NCBI GenBank assembly: GCA_006226495.1
Contig: SBGU01000047.1
Span: forward strand, 1 to 64,000
Length of the DNA stretch: 64,000 bases
Origin: Alphaproteobacteria bacterium
GTDB taxonomy: Bacteria > Pseudomonadota > Alphaproteobacteria > Sphingomonadales > Kordiimonadaceae
Direction: 5' to 3'
Under the pieces are notes generated by a model. That model worked only from the letters and a program-made list of their open reading frames with translations. It was not told the origin of the DNA and searched no databases. A program made the translations under genes and the position numbers. This document shows, in pieces, positions 36,627-46,933 of this stretch (position 1 is its first letter; each line of letters starts with the position of its first letter).

Positions 36627-36704
36627 TGGTCGGGGAAAGAGGATTCGAACCTCCGGCCCCTGCGTCCCGAACACAGTGCTCTACCAGGCTGAGCTATTCC
36701 CCGA
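36627..36704 (-). tRNA. tRNA-Pro (anticodon CGG), CCA encoded
   Basis: On the minus strand the gene has a 7-bp acceptor stem (TCGGGGA/TCCCCGA), a D-loop AGCTCAGCCTGGTAGAGC, and a CTGTG/CGCAG anticodon stem with loop TTCGGGA giving anticodon CGG. The T-arm is GGTTCGAATCC, and CCA is encoded at the 3' end (36627-36629). It reads proline CCG codons. The 3' end of this gene is the integration site of the OLD island, and a displaced copy of that end lies at 34407-34424. Confidence 0.95.
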
Positions 36705-36812
36705 TATGGAATTTGTGGGACAGGGCCAAATTGTGGGCGCTTATATAGGATAAGCTTTTAGGAAGCGCAAGCGCGAAAAACACCCCTTTTTAAATTCGCC
36801 GGAATTTCAGGG

Positions 36813-37841
36813 TCAGTAAGCGCGGCTGATGCAGAATTCCACGATATCGATCAGGGCTTCCTTGGCTTCGCAATCGCGGAAAATAGCCAGGGCATCCTTG
36901 GCGCGCGCGCCATAATGGCGGGCGCGTTCGATAGTGTCCGTGAGCGTGCCGTGCTGGTTCATCAGCGCGAGCGCATGATCCAGGTCGCCATCTTCATGCT
37001 TCCGGCGTTCCATGGTGCGTTTCCAGAATTTGCGTTCTTCGTCGCTGCCACGGCGGTAGGCGAGGATTGCCGGCAAGGTGACCTTGCCTTCGCGGAAATC
37101 GTCGCCGATGTTCTTGCCCAAGGTCGCCTGCCGCGCGGAATAGTCGAGCGCGTCGTCCACCAACTGGAACGCGATACCGAGATAGCGGCCATAGGTTTCC
37201 AGTGCTTCCTCGACTTCGGGGCCCTGTTCCGAAACCACGCCAACCACTTCGCAGGCGGCTGCAAACAGGACGGCGGTCTTGGCCGTAATCACCTGCAGGT
37301 ATTTCTCTTCAGATGTCGAAAGGTCGTTGGCGGTGGTCAGTTGCAGGACTTCACCTTCGGTGATGACGGCTGCCGCATTGGCCAGAATCTTGAGCACACG
37401 CAGCGAATCACTTTCCACCATCAGCTCGAATGCACGGCTGAACAGGAAGTCGCCGACCAGAACGGTGGGCTGGTTGCCCCAGATCAGGTTGGCGGTTTTT
37501 TTGCCGCGGCGCAGGGTGCTTTCGTCCACCACGTCGTCGTGCAGCAGGGTGGCGGTATGGATGAATTCAACGGCGGTCGCCAGGCCGATATGGCGTTTGC
37601 CTTCATAGCCGACCATTTTGGCCGAGGCGAGGGTCAGCATGGGGCGAAGCCGCTTGCCGCCTGAGGAAATCAGGTGTCCGGCCAGTTCCGGGATCAGCGC
37701 AACCGGGCTTTCCATGCGCTTCAGGATGGTCGCATTCACTTCTTCCATATGGTCGGCAACAAGCGCCTGCAGCCGGTCAACGGCGGCGGCGACAGTGTCT
37801 GCCTTCTTGTGGCTGTGCATGGAAACGACATTACTGGACAT
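36813..37841 (-). CDS. ispB: Polyprenyl diphosphate synthase (octaprenyl/decaprenyl type)
   Basis: This 342-residue prenyltransferase makes the side chain of ubiquinone from IPP and FPP. The first aspartate-rich motif is in FIHTATLLHDDVVDES and the second in GIAFQLVDDALDY. GGKRLRPML, for IPP binding, is present. Residues before the first motif are small or aromatic as in long-chain synthases, but chain length (C40 or C50) cannot be fixed. I chose the ATG at 37841 with CGGGG upstream; 31 upstream codons are open but unlike the family. It is divergent from a methyltransferase gene, a common arrangement in alphaproteobacteria. Confidence 0.93.
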   Translation of the reverse strand: MSSNVVSMHSHKKADTVAAAVDRLQALVADHMEEVNATILKRMESPVALIPELAGHLISSGGKRLRPMLTLASAKMVGYEGKRHIGLATAVEFIHTATLLHDDVVDESTLRRGKKTANLIWGNQPTVLVGDFLFSRAFELMVESDSLRVLKILANAAAVITEGEVLQLTTANDLSTSEEKYLQVITAKTAVLFAAACEVVGVVSEQGPEVEEALETYGRYLGIAFQLVDDALDYSARQATLGKNIGDDFREGKVTLPAILAYRRGSDEERKFWKRTMERRKHEDGDLDHALALMNQHGTLTDTIERARHYGARAKDALAIFRDCEAKEALIDIVEFCISRAY

Positions 37842-37934
37842 GGTGACCCCGCGAAGTTCGATTGGTATTTTTTGCGTGCGGACATTACTGTGGCAGAGGG
37901 CCGAGTGCAAGGCGCGCCGCGCCCGGCGCGTCAT

Positions 37935-37965
37935 TTGACCGCGTCTCGTTTGGACGCACTATAAT
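37935..37965 (+). promoter_or_regulatory. Candidate sigma-70 promoter upstream of the methyltransferase gene
   Basis: TTGACC (37935-37940) and a perfect TATAAT (37960-37965) are separated by 19 bases, 33 bases before the GTG start. Confidence 0.45.
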
Positions 37966-37997
37966 ACTTTTAAGGGTTAACGCGTGGTGAATATCCC

Positions 37998-38807
37998 GTG
38001 AATCACGAGAGCGTGACAAAATCCTGGCCGGGGGAGGCCGATATCCAGACCGACCTGAATTTCACCATCAATGACTTTCTGGGCGGTTCGGTCAGGCTTA
38101 TCCAGCCGCGCGAGGGTTATCGGGTTTCCATGGATACGGTTTTTCTGGCGGCCTCTGTGCCCGCGCGTCCGGGCGAACGTGTGCTTGAAGGAGGCGTCGG
38201 TTCAGGTGGCGCTTCCGTTCTTTTGGCCTGGCGCCTGGCCGGCGTGCAGGTGCACGGGATCGATATCCAGGACGACATGCTTGCGCTGGCCCGCCGCAAC
38301 GTGGATTTCAACGAACTATCGTCGCAGGTCACGCTCGCGAAAGGCTGTGTGACCGACCTGTCGGGCCCGGAGGGGCAATATGACCATGTGATGGTCAACC
38401 CGCCATACCTGGAACCCGGTACGGCCATCCGGCCGCCCGCAGCCAGCAAGGGGCTGGCGCATATGGATTCGACCGCGGCCCTGAAGGACTGGGTCAATTT
38501 CTGCCTGCATAATGTGAAACACAAGGGCACGGTAACCATCGTCTACCGGGCGGACCGGATGGACGAAGTGATCGCGCGCCTGTACCGCCGGGTCGGCGAC
38601 ATAAGGATCATGCCGTTCTGGCCGCGCCAGGGCGTGGCGGCAAAGCGTGTCATCATTCAGGGACGCAAAGGTGTCCGGGGTGTGGCCAGCATCTTGCCGG
38701 GACTGGCCCTGCACGGCGAGGAGGACCGCTACACAGCCGAAGCCGAAGCCATCTTGCGCCGGGGCGAAGCCCTTGACCTGAAAAGCTTTGCCTGCAGCCG
38801 CCAATAG
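37998..38807 (+). CDS. TrmN6-like N6-adenine methyltransferase (tRNA1(Val) A37-type)
   Basis: This 269-residue SAM-dependent methyltransferase opens TINDFLGGSVRLIQPREGYRVSMDTVFLAASV, which is typical of the TrmN6/YfiC family. VLEGGVGSGGASVLLAWR is the SAM-binding motif I, though the usual acidic/glycine pattern D.G.G.G is altered to EGGVGSGG. The NPPY catalytic motif (VMVNPPYLEPG) for N6-adenine transfer is intact. The start is GTG 37998. It lies between ispB (divergent) and an S49 peptidase gene 29 bases downstream, a conserved setting. The exact tRNA target is by family analogy. Confidence 0.86.
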   Translation: MNHESVTKSWPGEADIQTDLNFTINDFLGGSVRLIQPREGYRVSMDTVFLAASVPARPGERVLEGGVGSGGASVLLAWRLAGVQVHGIDIQDDMLALARRNVDFNELSSQVTLAKGCVTDLSGPEGQYDHVMVNPPYLEPGTAIRPPAASKGLAHMDSTAALKDWVNFCLHNVKHKGTVTIVYRADRMDEVIARLYRRVGDIRIMPFWPRQGVAAKRVIIQGRKGVRGVASILPGLALHGEEDRYTAEAEAILRRGEALDLKSFACSRQ

Positions 38808-38836
38808 AGTACTGAGGGAAAAAAGGTTAAACGACA

Positions 38837-39742
38837 ATGATGCCCGACCACGATCATGAAGGCCCCGCGCGCCCGAACCCGCTTGAACTTTTGCGGTCGA
38901 TCAAACGCGCCATTTTTGGCGAACCTGCCCCGCGTGTTGCCGTGGTGCGGCTGTATGGTGTCATCGCGCCCGGCCAGCGCTTCCGCCAGAGCGTCAATAT
39001 GGCCGGTGTCGCGGCCCAGCTTGAAAATGCCTTTGGCATGTCGGGCGTGAAGGCCGTGGCGCTCTTGATCAATTCGCCCGGTGGCTCGCCGGTGCAGGCA
39101 TCCCTGATCGCCGGTCGTGTGCGGGCCCTGGCGCGGGAAAAGAATGTGCCCGTGCTGGCCTTCGCCGAAGACCTGGCCGCGTCGGGTGGTTATATGCTCG
39201 CGCTCGCGGGTGACGAGATTTACGCCAACGAAAGCTCGATTGTCGGCTCGATCGGCGTGGTTTCGTCCGGCTTCGGTTTCAAGAAGGCGATGGAAAAACT
39301 GGGTGTCGAACGCCGGCTTTATACCGCAGGTGAAAGCAAGGCCATGCTGGACGCCTTCCAGGATGAAAAGCCCGAGGACGTGGAACGCCTGAAAGCCATT
39401 CAGGTTGAAATCCACGAACAGTTCAAGGCCATGGTGCGCGACCGCCGGGGCAATCGCCTCAAGGGCGTGCGCAGCAAGATCTTCTCGGGTGACGTGTTCA
39501 CAGGGCAGGAGGCCGTGAAGCTGGGCCTTGTGGACGGTATCGGTGATGTGCGCACGGTGATGCGCGACCGGTTCGGCAGGAAAGTGCGGCTGAAGGTGGT
39601 GGGCGAGCGCAAGTCGCGCCTTGGCAGCCTGTTTGGCCTCAGGCGCGGGCCGGATGGCGGCATGGGGTCGATGGCCGATCTGCCGGGTGCAATGATTGCA
39701 GCCATTGAAGAACGGCTGTTCTGGAACAGGTTTGGACTTTAG
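38837..39742 (+). CDS. S49-family signal peptide peptidase-like protease (SppA/SohB type)
   Basis: A 301-residue serine protease of the short, single-domain S49 type. The nucleophile is Ser116 in DLAASGGYMLA and the general base Lys168 in TAGESKAML, giving the Ser-Lys dyad of SppA. The oxyanion loop LLINSPGGSP is present. No clear signal or membrane segment is visible at the N-terminus, so it may be cytoplasmic or peripherally bound, unlike SppA. The next gene follows after 2 bases, suggesting one transcript with the methyltransferase and chorismate mutase genes. Confidence 0.92.
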   Translation: MMPDHDHEGPARPNPLELLRSIKRAIFGEPAPRVAVVRLYGVIAPGQRFRQSVNMAGVAAQLENAFGMSGVKAVALLINSPGGSPVQASLIAGRVRALAREKNVPVLAFAEDLAASGGYMLALAGDEIYANESSIVGSIGVVSSGFGFKKAMEKLGVERRLYTAGESKAMLDAFQDEKPEDVERLKAIQVEIHEQFKAMVRDRRGNRLKGVRSKIFSGDVFTGQEAVKLGLVDGIGDVRTVMRDRFGRKVRLKVVGERKSRLGSLFGLRRGPDGGMGSMADLPGAMIAAIEERLFWNRFGL

Positions 39743-39744
39743 GA

Positions 39745-40071
39745 ATGACGGAGCAGGTTATGGGTACGCCGACCGCGGAAAGCCACGCGAAACAGTTGCA
39801 GGCCTACCGCGAAAGCATCGACAATATCGACGCTGCGCTGGTTTTCATGTTGGCGGAACGTTTCAAGATCACCAAGGCGGTCGGCTTCTATAAACGCGAG
39901 CACGACCTGCCGCCGGCGGACCCGAACCGCGAGCAGCGCCAGATCGAACGGCTGCGCGACCTGGCCAAATCCGCCAATCTGGACCCGGAATTCAGCGAGA
40001 AATTCCTGCAGTTCATTATCCGCGAGGTGATCCGCCACCATGAGATCATCCGCGAAGAAGGCGCGCTTTGA
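39745..40071 (+). CDS. Chorismate mutase (AroQ class)
   Basis: A 108-residue, all-helical protein with the AroQ pattern. YRESIDNIDAALVFMLAERFKITKAVGFYKRE supplies the arginine/lysine residues of the active site, REQRQIERLRDLAKSANLDPEF forms the second helix, and FLQFIIREVIRHHEII the third. It converts chorismate to prephenate for phenylalanine and tyrosine synthesis. In alphaproteobacteria this short monofunctional form is usual. It starts 2 bases after the protease gene and ends 1 base before the map start, so the three are tightly packed. Confidence 0.9.
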   Translation: MTEQVMGTPTAESHAKQLQAYRESIDNIDAALVFMLAERFKITKAVGFYKREHDLPPADPNREQRQIERLRDLAKSANLDPEFSEKFLQFIIREVIRHHEIIREEGAL

Positions 40072-40072
40072 A

Positions 40073-40813
40073 ATGACCATCGACGGACCCGACCAGCTTG
40101 AAAAACTCAAAGAAATCGGCGCCATCTGCCGTGACGTGCTGAACGCCATGGGCGACCGTGTAGCGCCGGGCATCACCCCGCGTGAACTGGACATGATGGC
40201 GGGCGAGATGTTGAAGGAACGGGGGGCCGTATCCGCCCCGCGCCTTGCCTACAATTTCCCGGGCCATACCTGCATTTCGGTCGGCGATGCGGTTGCGCAC
40301 GGCATCCCGGGCGACCGTCCTTTGGAAGAAGGCGAACTGGTGAATATCGATGTCTCGGCCGAAAAGGATGGCTATTTTGGCGACACCGGCGCCAGCTTCC
40401 CGGTCGGCAAGGTTGCGCCCGAATTGTTGACGCTTCTGGAAGCCACCAAATCCGCCCAGCGCAAGGCCATGTTCGCGGCGCGTGCTGGTGAACCCCTGAA
40501 TGCCATTGCCAAGGTGGTGGAACGCGAAGCCAAAAAATACGGTTTCCGTATTGTCGAAGGCCTGAACGGCCATGGTGTCGGCAGTTGGATTCATGAGGAA
40601 CCGACGGTCTCGAACATCTATTACCCGAGCCACCGGCAGCGCCTGCGCGAAGGCCAGGTTCTGACCATCGAGCCGTTCCTGGCCACCATCAGCGACCAGT
40701 ATGTGGAAGATGCCGATGGCTGGACCCTTCGGCTCAACCATGGCGGCCATGGCGCGCAGTTCGAACATACATTTGTGGTCACCAAGGGCGCGCCCATAAT
40801 TCTTACTGCCTGA
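40073..40813 (+). CDS. map: Methionine aminopeptidase, type I
   Basis: A 246-residue enzyme that removes the initiator methionine. The five metal ligands can be seen: the two aspartates in NIDVSAEKDGYFGDTGASF, His in NGHGVGSWIHEEP, Glu in LTIEPFL, and Glu in GGHGAQFEHTFVVT. The type I core is complete, without the zinc-finger N-terminal extension of eukaryotic forms. The substrate pocket contains ISVGDAVAHGIPGDR, slightly different from the common VNEVVCHGIP, which suggests a divergent map1 subgroup. Start ATG 40073 follows the chorismate mutase stop directly. Confidence 0.92.
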   Translation: MTIDGPDQLEKLKEIGAICRDVLNAMGDRVAPGITPRELDMMAGEMLKERGAVSAPRLAYNFPGHTCISVGDAVAHGIPGDRPLEEGELVNIDVSAEKDGYFGDTGASFPVGKVAPELLTLLEATKSAQRKAMFAARAGEPLNAIAKVVEREAKKYGFRIVEGLNGHGVGSWIHEEPTVSNIYYPSHRQRLREGQVLTIEPFLATISDQYVEDADGWTLRLNHGGHGAQFEHTFVVTKGAPIILTA

Positions 40814-40902
40814 GGCACGTTCCTTGGCTTGACCGCCCCCCGCGTGACCGTTAGGTTGCAGCGCGATATTTCAGACTTTGATTCGGGTTTTCCGCGGTTG
40901 CC

Positions 40903-41787
40903 ATGACACAAAATTCCACCAAGACCGGCGCCCTGCCGTTCCAGAAAATGATCCTGACCCTCCAGAATTACTGGGCGGAGCAGGGCTGCGTTATCCTGCA
41001 ACCCTACGACATGGAAATGGGCGCGGGTACCTTCCACCCGGCAACCACCCTGCGTGCCCTGGGCCCGGACCCCTGGAAAGCGGCCTATGTGCAGCCGTCG
41101 CGCCGCCCGACCGATGGCCGGTATGGCGAAAACCCGAACCGCCTGCAGCATTATTACCAGTTTCAGGTGATCCTGAAACCAAGCCCCGAAAATATGCAGG
41201 AACTGTATCTCGGCTCCCTGAAAGCCATCGGCATCGACACCGGTTTGCATGATGTGCGTTTTGTCGAGGACGACTGGGAAAGCCCGACCCTGGGCGCCTG
41301 GGGCCTTGGCTGGGAAATCTGGTGCGACGGCATGGAAGTCAGCCAATATACCTATTTCCAGCAGGTTGGCGGTTTCGACTGCAAGCCCGTGTCGGGCGAG
41401 CTGACCTACGGCCTTGAACGCCTGGCCATGTTCGTGCAGGGCGTCGACCGGGTGTATGACCTTGATTTCAACGGCGCCGGTGTCACCTACGGCGACGTGT
41501 ATCTTGAGAACGAGCGCGAACAGTCGGCCTATAACTTCGAACATGCCGATACCGAGCGCCTGTTCCGCAACTTTGCGGAAGCACAGGAAGAATGCAAAAA
41601 ACTGCTGGCCGCCGAACTGCCGCTGCCGGCCTACGAGCAGTGCATCAAATCCAGCCATACCTTCAACCTGCTGGATGCGCGCGGCGTGATCTCGGTCACC
41701 GAACGCCAGGCCTATATCGGCCGGGTGCGCGAACTGGCGAAAGGCTGCTGTGAAGCCTGGATCAAGAAAAACGGTTGGGAGGCGTAA
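40903..41787 (+). CDS. glyQ: Glycyl-tRNA synthetase alpha subunit
   Basis: This 294-residue catalytic subunit belongs to the bacterial alpha2beta2 enzyme that charges tRNA-Gly. Class II motifs are complete: [32 protein letters not shown] at the start, [32 protein letters not shown] (motif 2), and [16 protein letters not shown] (motif 3). The length matches the family. glyS begins one base after its stop. Confidence 0.98.
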   Translation: MTQNSTKTGALPFQKMILTLQNYWAEQGCVILQPYDMEMGAGTFHPATTLRALGPDPWKAAYVQPSRRPTDGRYGENPNRLQHYYQFQVILKPSPENMQELYLGSLKAIGIDTGLHDVRFVEDDWESPTLGAWGLGWEIWCDGMEVSQYTYFQQVGGFDCKPVSGELTYGLERLAMFVQGVDRVYDLDFNGAGVTYGDVYLENEREQSAYNFEHADTERLFRNFAEAQEECKKLLAAELPLPAYEQCIKSSHTFNLLDARGVISVTERQAYIGRVRELAKGCCEAWIKKNGWEA

Positions 41788-41788
41788 G

Positions 41789-44098
41789 ATGGCAGACCTT
41801 CTGATCGAACTGTTCAGTGAAGAAATTCCGGCCCGCATGCAGGCAAAAGCTGCGGACGACCTGAAGGCCGCGATGACCGCTGCCTTGACCGCTGCCGGCC
41901 TCAGCTTCGAAGAAGCTGTTGCATATGCAACACCTCGCCGCCTGGCGCTGCATGTCACCGGCGTGCCGGTCGCACAGCCGGACGTGAAGGAAGAACGCCG
42001 TGGTCCGCGCGCCGATGCGCCCGAAAAGGCCATCGAAGGTTTCCTGCGCGGCGCTGGCGTGACCCGCGAACAGTGTGAGGAGCGCGAAGACCCGAAGGGC
42101 ACGTTCCTCTATGCCGTGATCGAAAAACAGGGCCGCCCGACCTCGGAAGTGATTGCCGAGGCGCTGGAAGCCACCATCCGCAATTTCCCCTGGCCCAAGT
42201 CGCAGCGCTGGGGCGCGGGCTCGCTTCGCTGGGTGCGGCCCCTCCATAGCATCCTGTGCCTGTTCGATGGCAATGTGGTGCCCATGGATGTGGACGGCAT
42301 CAAGTCCGTCGCGCGCGCCTTCGGCCACCGTTTCATGGCGCCAAGCTGGTTCGAGGTCATGGCGTTTGCCGACTATAAAGCCAAGCTTCTGACCCACAAT
42401 GTGGTGCTGGATGCCAACGAACGCATGGTCCAGATCGAAGCGCGTATTCAGCAACTGGTCGCCGACAAGGGCCTTGAATGGGTTGAGGACCGTGGCCTCT
42501 TGGCCGAAGTGGCTGGCCTTGTCGAATGGCCGGTCCCCCTGATGGGCAATTTTGATCCCGCCTTCATGGCCGTGCCCGAAGAAGTTCTGATCCTGACCAT
42601 GAAGAAGGATCAGAAATACTTCGTCACCCGCGACCCGAAAACCGGTAAGCTGGCACCTCATTTCATCACGGTCGCCAACATGGAACCGTCGGACGGCGGT
42701 GCTGCCGTCAAGGCCGGCAACGAACGTGTGCTGACCGCGCGCCTGTCGGACGCCAAATTCTTCTGGGAACAGGACCTGAAGATGAAGCTGGACGACCGGC
42801 TGAAGGACCTTGAAGACATTGTGTTCCATATCGAGCTTGGCAAGGTTTCCGACCGCGTCGCGCGCATGACCAAACTGGCCGGTTACCTGGCACAGTATAT
42901 CCCGGGCTGCGACAAGGCCGAGGCCGAACGCGCCGCGACGCTCGCCAAAGCCGACCTCGTGTCCGGCATGGTGCGCGAATTCCCGGAAGTGCAGGGTGTC
43001 ATGGGCCGTTATTACGCCCAAAAACAGGGCGAAAGCGACGCCGTGGCCGACGCCGTGCGCGACCATTATGCGCCCCAAGGCCCGAATGATGCCTGCCCGA
43101 CCGCGCCGGTTTCGGTGGCCGTGGCGCTCGCTGAAAAGCTCGACACACTCGTCGGTTTCTTCGGTATTGACCAGAAACCCACGGGTTCCAAAGACCCCTA
43201 TGCCCTTCGTCGTGCGGCACTAGGTATTATTCGCCTGATCACTGAAAACGGCCTGCGCCTTCCGCTGACTGATCTCGCAGACTATGCACTCTGGTGCCTG
43301 TTATTGGCCTGGGACAATCTTGAAAACTCAATTCTTTGGAGTGAAGGCCCTAAGGTCCATCATCGTCCCAACCACGTTACGCAGGATAGCGAAGAGTCAC
43401 ACCGCTACGAACATGTGCGTTCTCCTGCTTCACTTGCAGAAGTATGGGAAGGCAAGGGGAGTTTTGACAGGATTTATCTGTGTCTCGGAGACGCACATGG
43501 CTTTGGCGGGTATCTGGAGGCGCATGAATTCAAAGATCTAGTATGTGCGGTGTTGCCCGATCCCGAAAAGCTCAGCGCCGACCTCCTCGCCTTCTTCGCG
43601 GATCGCCTGAAGGTTCAGCAGCGCGACAAGGGTGTGCGGCATGACCTGATCGATGCCGTGTTCGCCAAGGGCGATGACGATCTGGTGCGTGTGCTGAACC
43701 GTGTGGCGGCGCTGGGGGATTTCTTGGCGACCGACGATGGTGTCAACCTGCTCGCCGGATACAAGCGCGCCGCCAACATCCTCAAGATCGAGGAAAAGAA
43801 AGACGGTCGGGCTTATGACCAGGCGGTTGATGCCGCCGTGCTGGCGCAGGCTGAGGAGGTCGCGCTCGCCAAGGCCCTGACCGCCGCCAAGGCCGCAGCA
43901 GAGGCCGCTTTGGGCCGCGAGGATTTTGCGGACGCGATGGCTGAGCTGTCGACTTTGCGCGCGCCCATCGATGCTTTCTTTGATAAGGTTACTGTCAATG
44001 CCGACGACGCGGCCGTGCGCGCGAACCGTCTGGCGCTCCTGAGCGAAATTCGTGCTGCCGTGAACACGGTTGCCGATTTCAGCCTGATTGAAGGCTGA
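41789..44098 (+). CDS. glyS: Glycyl-tRNA synthetase beta subunit, with atypical in-frame segment
   Basis: This 769-residue tRNA-binding subunit is longer than the usual ~690. The N-terminal [15 protein letters not shown] and [14 protein letters not shown] blocks, and the central GVIEWPVP-like [14 protein letters not shown], are normal. The C-terminal [28 protein letters not shown] and anticodon-binding end (VMVNADD-like [18 protein letters not shown]) are also normal. Between [22 protein letters not shown] and [10 protein letters not shown], residues ~494-590 (43270-43560) form an unusual segment with cysteines, histidines and tryptophans. It is encoded by clearly AT-richer DNA with codons rare elsewhere in the gene. 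The reading frame stays open, so the protein is probably functional. Confidence 0.93.
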   Translation: MADLLIELFSEEIPARMQAKAADDLKAAMTAALTAAGLSFEEAVAYATPRRLALHVTGVPVAQPDVKEERRGPRADAPEKAIEGFLRGAGVTREQCEEREDPKGTFLYAVIEKQGRPTSEVIAEALEATIRNFPWPKSQRWGAGSLRWVRPLHSILCLFDGNVVPMDVDGIKSVARAFGHRFMAPSWFEVMAFADYKAKLLTHNVVLDANERMVQIEARIQQLVADKGLEWVEDRGLLAEVAGLVEWPVPLMGNFDPAFMAVPEEVLILTMKKDQKYFVTRDPKTGKLAPHFITVANMEPSDGGAAVKAGNERVLTARLSDAKFFWEQDLKMKLDDRLKDLEDIVFHIELGKVSDRVARMTKLAGYLAQYIPGCDKAEAERAATLAKADLVSGMVREFPEVQGVMGRYYAQKQGESDAVADAVRDHYAPQGPNDACPTAPVSVAVALAEKLDTLVGFFGIDQKPTGSKDPYALRRAALGIIRLITENGLRLPLTDLADYALWCLLLAWDNLENSILWSEGPKVHHRPNHVTQDSEESHRYEHVRSPASLAEVWEGKGSFDRIYLCLGDAHGFGGYLEAHEFKDLVCAVLPDPEKLSADLLAFFADRLKVQQRDKGVRHDLIDAVFAKGDDDLVRVLNRVAALGDFLATDDGVNLLAGYKRAANILKIEEKKDGRAYDQAVDAAVLAQAEEVALAKALTAAKAAAEAALGREDFADAMAELSTLRAPIDAFFDKVTVNADDAAVRANRLALLSEIRAAVNTVADFSLIEG

Positions 44099-44225
44099 AC
44101 TGTACTGTAGTCTGGGTAAATAGACATAAAGCCGGCCCAGGTAATTGACCAACCATCGGCACCGACACCCGCCCCCGTCCGGGACACGAGGGGGCCGGCC
44201 AGGCGCGGATAAAGGACCGTCTATT

Positions 44226-46886
44226 ATGACCAAATGGGTTTATACGTTCGGAGATGGTGCGGCCGAGGGCCGTGCCGACATGAAGAATCTTCTGGGCGGC
44301 AAGGGTGCCAACCTCGCGGAAATGTCCGCGCTTGGCCTTCCCGTGCCCCCGGGCCTGACCATCACCACGGAAGTCTGCACCTATTATTACGAGAACGGCC
44401 AGGAATATCCGGCTGAACTGAGGGCAGATGTCGATGCGGCAATCGCGAAAATCGAGGCCAGCGTCGGTGCCAAATTCGGTGATCCCAAGAACCCGCTTCT
44501 GGTGTCCGTGCGCTCGGGTGCGCGCGTGTCGATGCCGGGTATGATGGACACGGTCCTGAACCTGGGCCTGAATGACGAAACGGTTGAAGGCCTGGCTGAA
44601 AACAGCGGCAACGAGCGTTTCGCCTGGGACAGCTACCGCCGCTTCATCCAGATGTATTCCGACGTGGTTCTGGGCGTGGACCATTATCATTTCGAAGAAC
44701 TGATCGAAATGCACAAGGAAGACAAGGGTGTCGACCTTGATACCGACCTGACCGCCGAAGACTGGAAAGAACTGGCCGGCGCCTTCAAGGAAAAAACCGA
44801 AGACGAACTGGGCCGCCCGTTCCCGCAGGACGTGGAAGAACAGCTTTGGGGTGCCATCGGCGCCGTGTTCGGCAGTTGGCAGATCGACCGCGCGAAGGTA
44901 TACCGCCGCCTGAACAACATCCCCGAAAGCTGGGGCACGGCCGTGAACGTACAGGCCATGGTGTTCGGCAACATGGGCGACACGTCGGCGACCGGCGTGG
45001 CCTTCACCCGCGACCCGTCGACCGGGGAAAACGAATATTACGGCGAGTACCTGATCAACGCGCAGGGCGAAGACGTGGTGGCCGGTATCCGCACCCCGCA
45101 GAACCTGACCAAATGTGCGCGTGAAGCCGCAGGCGCCACCCTGCCGTCGATGGAAGAAAGCATGCCCGAAGTGTTCGGCCAACTGGCTGACGTGTTCGAA
45201 AAGCTCGAACGCCACTATAAGGACATGCAGGATATCGAATTCACGGTCCAGCACGGCAAACTGTGGATGCTGCAGACCCGGTCGGGCAAGCGCACCGCCA
45301 AGGCCGCGCTCAAGATCGCGGTCGATATGGCCAATGATGGCCTGATTGACGAAAAAACCGCGATCCTGCGGGTTGAACCCAAGGCGCTGGACCAGCTTCT
45401 GCACCCGACCCTGGACCCGGATGCCCCGCGGGACCTTCTGACCCGCGGCCTGCCGGCATCACCCGGTGCCGCGTCGGGCATGGCTGTTTTCACGGCCGAT
45501 GAAGCCGAAGCCATGGCCAAGGACGGTAAGGCCGTTATCCTGTGCCGGCTTGAAACCAGCCCCGAGGACATTCACGGCATGCACGCCGCCAAGGGTGTGC
45601 TGACCGCGCGTGGCGGCATGACCAGCCACGCCGCCGTGGTGGCGCGCGGCATGGGCCGCCCTTGTGTGTCGGGTGCCGGCCAACTGCGCATCGATGCCAA
45701 GGCCGAAACCATGACCTGCATGGGACGCGAAGTGAAAAAGGGTGACCAGATCACCATCGACGGTGGCACCGGCGAAGTGATGATCGGCGCGGTGAAAACG
45801 CTTCAGCCCGAACTGGCCGGCGATTTTGCCACCCTGATGGGCTGGGCCGACAAATACCGCAAGCTGCGGGTGCGCACCAACGCCGACACGCCGCACGACA
45901 CGCAAACCGCGCGCGATTTCGGCGCCGAAGGCATCGGCCTTTGCCGGACCGAACATATGTTCTTTGAAGGCGAGCGGATCGTCGCAGTGCGCGAGATGAT
46001 CCTGGCGGAAGATGTCGAGGGCCGCAAACACGCGCTGGCGCAGCTTTTGCCGATGCAGCGCGGCGACTTTGTCGAAATCTTCAAGATCATGCGCGGCCTG
46101 CCGGTTACCATCCGCCTTCTCGATCCGCCGCTGCACGAATTCCTGCCGCGCGAGGATGACGAGTTCGAGGATGTGGCCAAGGCCATGGGTGCGGACGTTG
46201 CCAAGCTGAAGCGCCGCGCCGCCGACCTGCACGAATTCAACCCGATGCTGGGCCACCGGGGCTGCCGCCTGGGTATCACTTACCCGGAAATCTATGAAAT
46301 GCAGGCCCGCGCCATTTTCGAAGCGGCCATCGAGGTTGAGGTGAAAACCGGCGAAACCGTCGTGCCTGAAATCATGATCCCGCTGGTGGCGACCGAAAAA
46401 GAACTGGCGATCCTGCGTGCCCGCGTTGAAGCCATGGCCGCCGAAGTGTTCGCCGAGAAGGGCCACAAGGTCGACTATATGGTTGGCACCATGATCGAAC
46501 TGCCGCGCGCCGCCATCCGGGCCGACAAGATCGCCAATGCCGCCGACTTCTTCTCCTTCGGCACCAACGACCTGACCCAGACCACCATCGGCATCAGCCG
46601 CGACGATGCCGGGCGTTTCCTTGAAGACTATGTCAAACAGGATATCTTCCCGATCGACCCGTTTGTCTCCATTGACCAGGAAGGCGTGGGCGAACTGGTG
46701 AAACTGGGCGCCGAACGGGGCCGTTCGACCAAGCCGGGCCTGAAGCTGGGCATCTGCGGCGAACATGGCGGCGACCCCGCCAGCGTGGAATTCTGCCACG
46801 GCGCAGGGCTCGACTATGTGTCCTGCTCGCCCTACCGCGTGCCGATCGCCCGCCTGGCGGCGGCGCAGGCAGCCCTCAAAGCATAA
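44226..46886 (+). CDS. ppdK: Pyruvate phosphate dikinase
   Basis: This 886-residue enzyme interconverts pyruvate, ATP and phosphate with PEP, AMP and pyrophosphate. The N-terminal ATP-grasp domain starts [31 protein letters not shown], the phosphohistidine domain has [15 protein letters not shown] with His468, and the C-terminal TIM barrel holds the PEP site. The catalytic cysteine is Cys844 in [11 protein letters not shown]. All are intact and the length is normal. In alphaproteobacteria it usually follows glyS, as here, separated by 127 bases. The ATG at 44226 has AAAGGA upstream. Role in gluconeogenesis is general knowledge of the family. Confidence 0.98.
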   Translation: MTKWVYTFGDGAAEGRADMKNLLGGKGANLAEMSALGLPVPPGLTITTEVCTYYYENGQEYPAELRADVDAAIAKIEASVGAKFGDPKNPLLVSVRSGARVSMPGMMDTVLNLGLNDETVEGLAENSGNERFAWDSYRRFIQMYSDVVLGVDHYHFEELIEMHKEDKGVDLDTDLTAEDWKELAGAFKEKTEDELGRPFPQDVEEQLWGAIGAVFGSWQIDRAKVYRRLNNIPESWGTAVNVQAMVFGNMGDTSATGVAFTRDPSTGENEYYGEYLINAQGEDVVAGIRTPQNLTKCAREAAGATLPSMEESMPEVFGQLADVFEKLERHYKDMQDIEFTVQHGKLWMLQTRSGKRTAKAALKIAVDMANDGLIDEKTAILRVEPKALDQLLHPTLDPDAPRDLLTRGLPASPGAASGMAVFTADEAEAMAKDGKAVILCRLETSPEDIHGMHAAKGVLTARGGMTSHAAVVARGMGRPCVSGAGQLRIDAKAETMTCMGREVKKGDQITIDGGTGEVMIGAVKTLQPELAGDFATLMGWADKYRKLRVRTNADTPHDTQTARDFGAEGIGLCRTEHMFFEGERIVAVREMILAEDVEGRKHALAQLLPMQRGDFVEIFKIMRGLPVTIRLLDPPLHEFLPREDDEFEDVAKAMGADVAKLKRRAADLHEFNPMLGHRGCRLGITYPEIYEMQARAIFEAAIEVEVKTGETVVPEIMIPLVATEKELAILRARVEAMAAEVFAEKGHKVDYMVGTMIELPRAAIRADKIANAADFFSFGTNDLTQTTIGISRDDAGRFLEDYVKQDIFPIDPFVSIDQEGVGELVKLGAERGRSTKPGLKLGICGEHGGDPASVEFCHGAGLDYVSCSPYRVPIARLAAAQAALKA

Positions 46887-46894
46887 AGACAAAA

Positions 46895-46920
46895 GGCCCC
46901 GGTTCTCCGGGGTCTTCCCA
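46895..46920 (+). terminator. Weak hairpin terminator after ppdK
   Basis: GGCCCCGG and CCGGGGTC pair around TTCT; only a short TTCC follows, so termination may be partial. Confidence 0.4.
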
Positions 46921-46933
46921 TATGGGGATGAAT

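Noticed and set aside
40814-40902. Glycine riboswitch ahead of glyQ
   Set aside because: The 89-base gap is too short and has no paired aptamer pattern.
44145-44225. Upstream extension of ppdK
   Set aside because: The extra residues are low-complexity and unlike PPDK; ATG 44226 gives the conserved start with AAAGGA before it.
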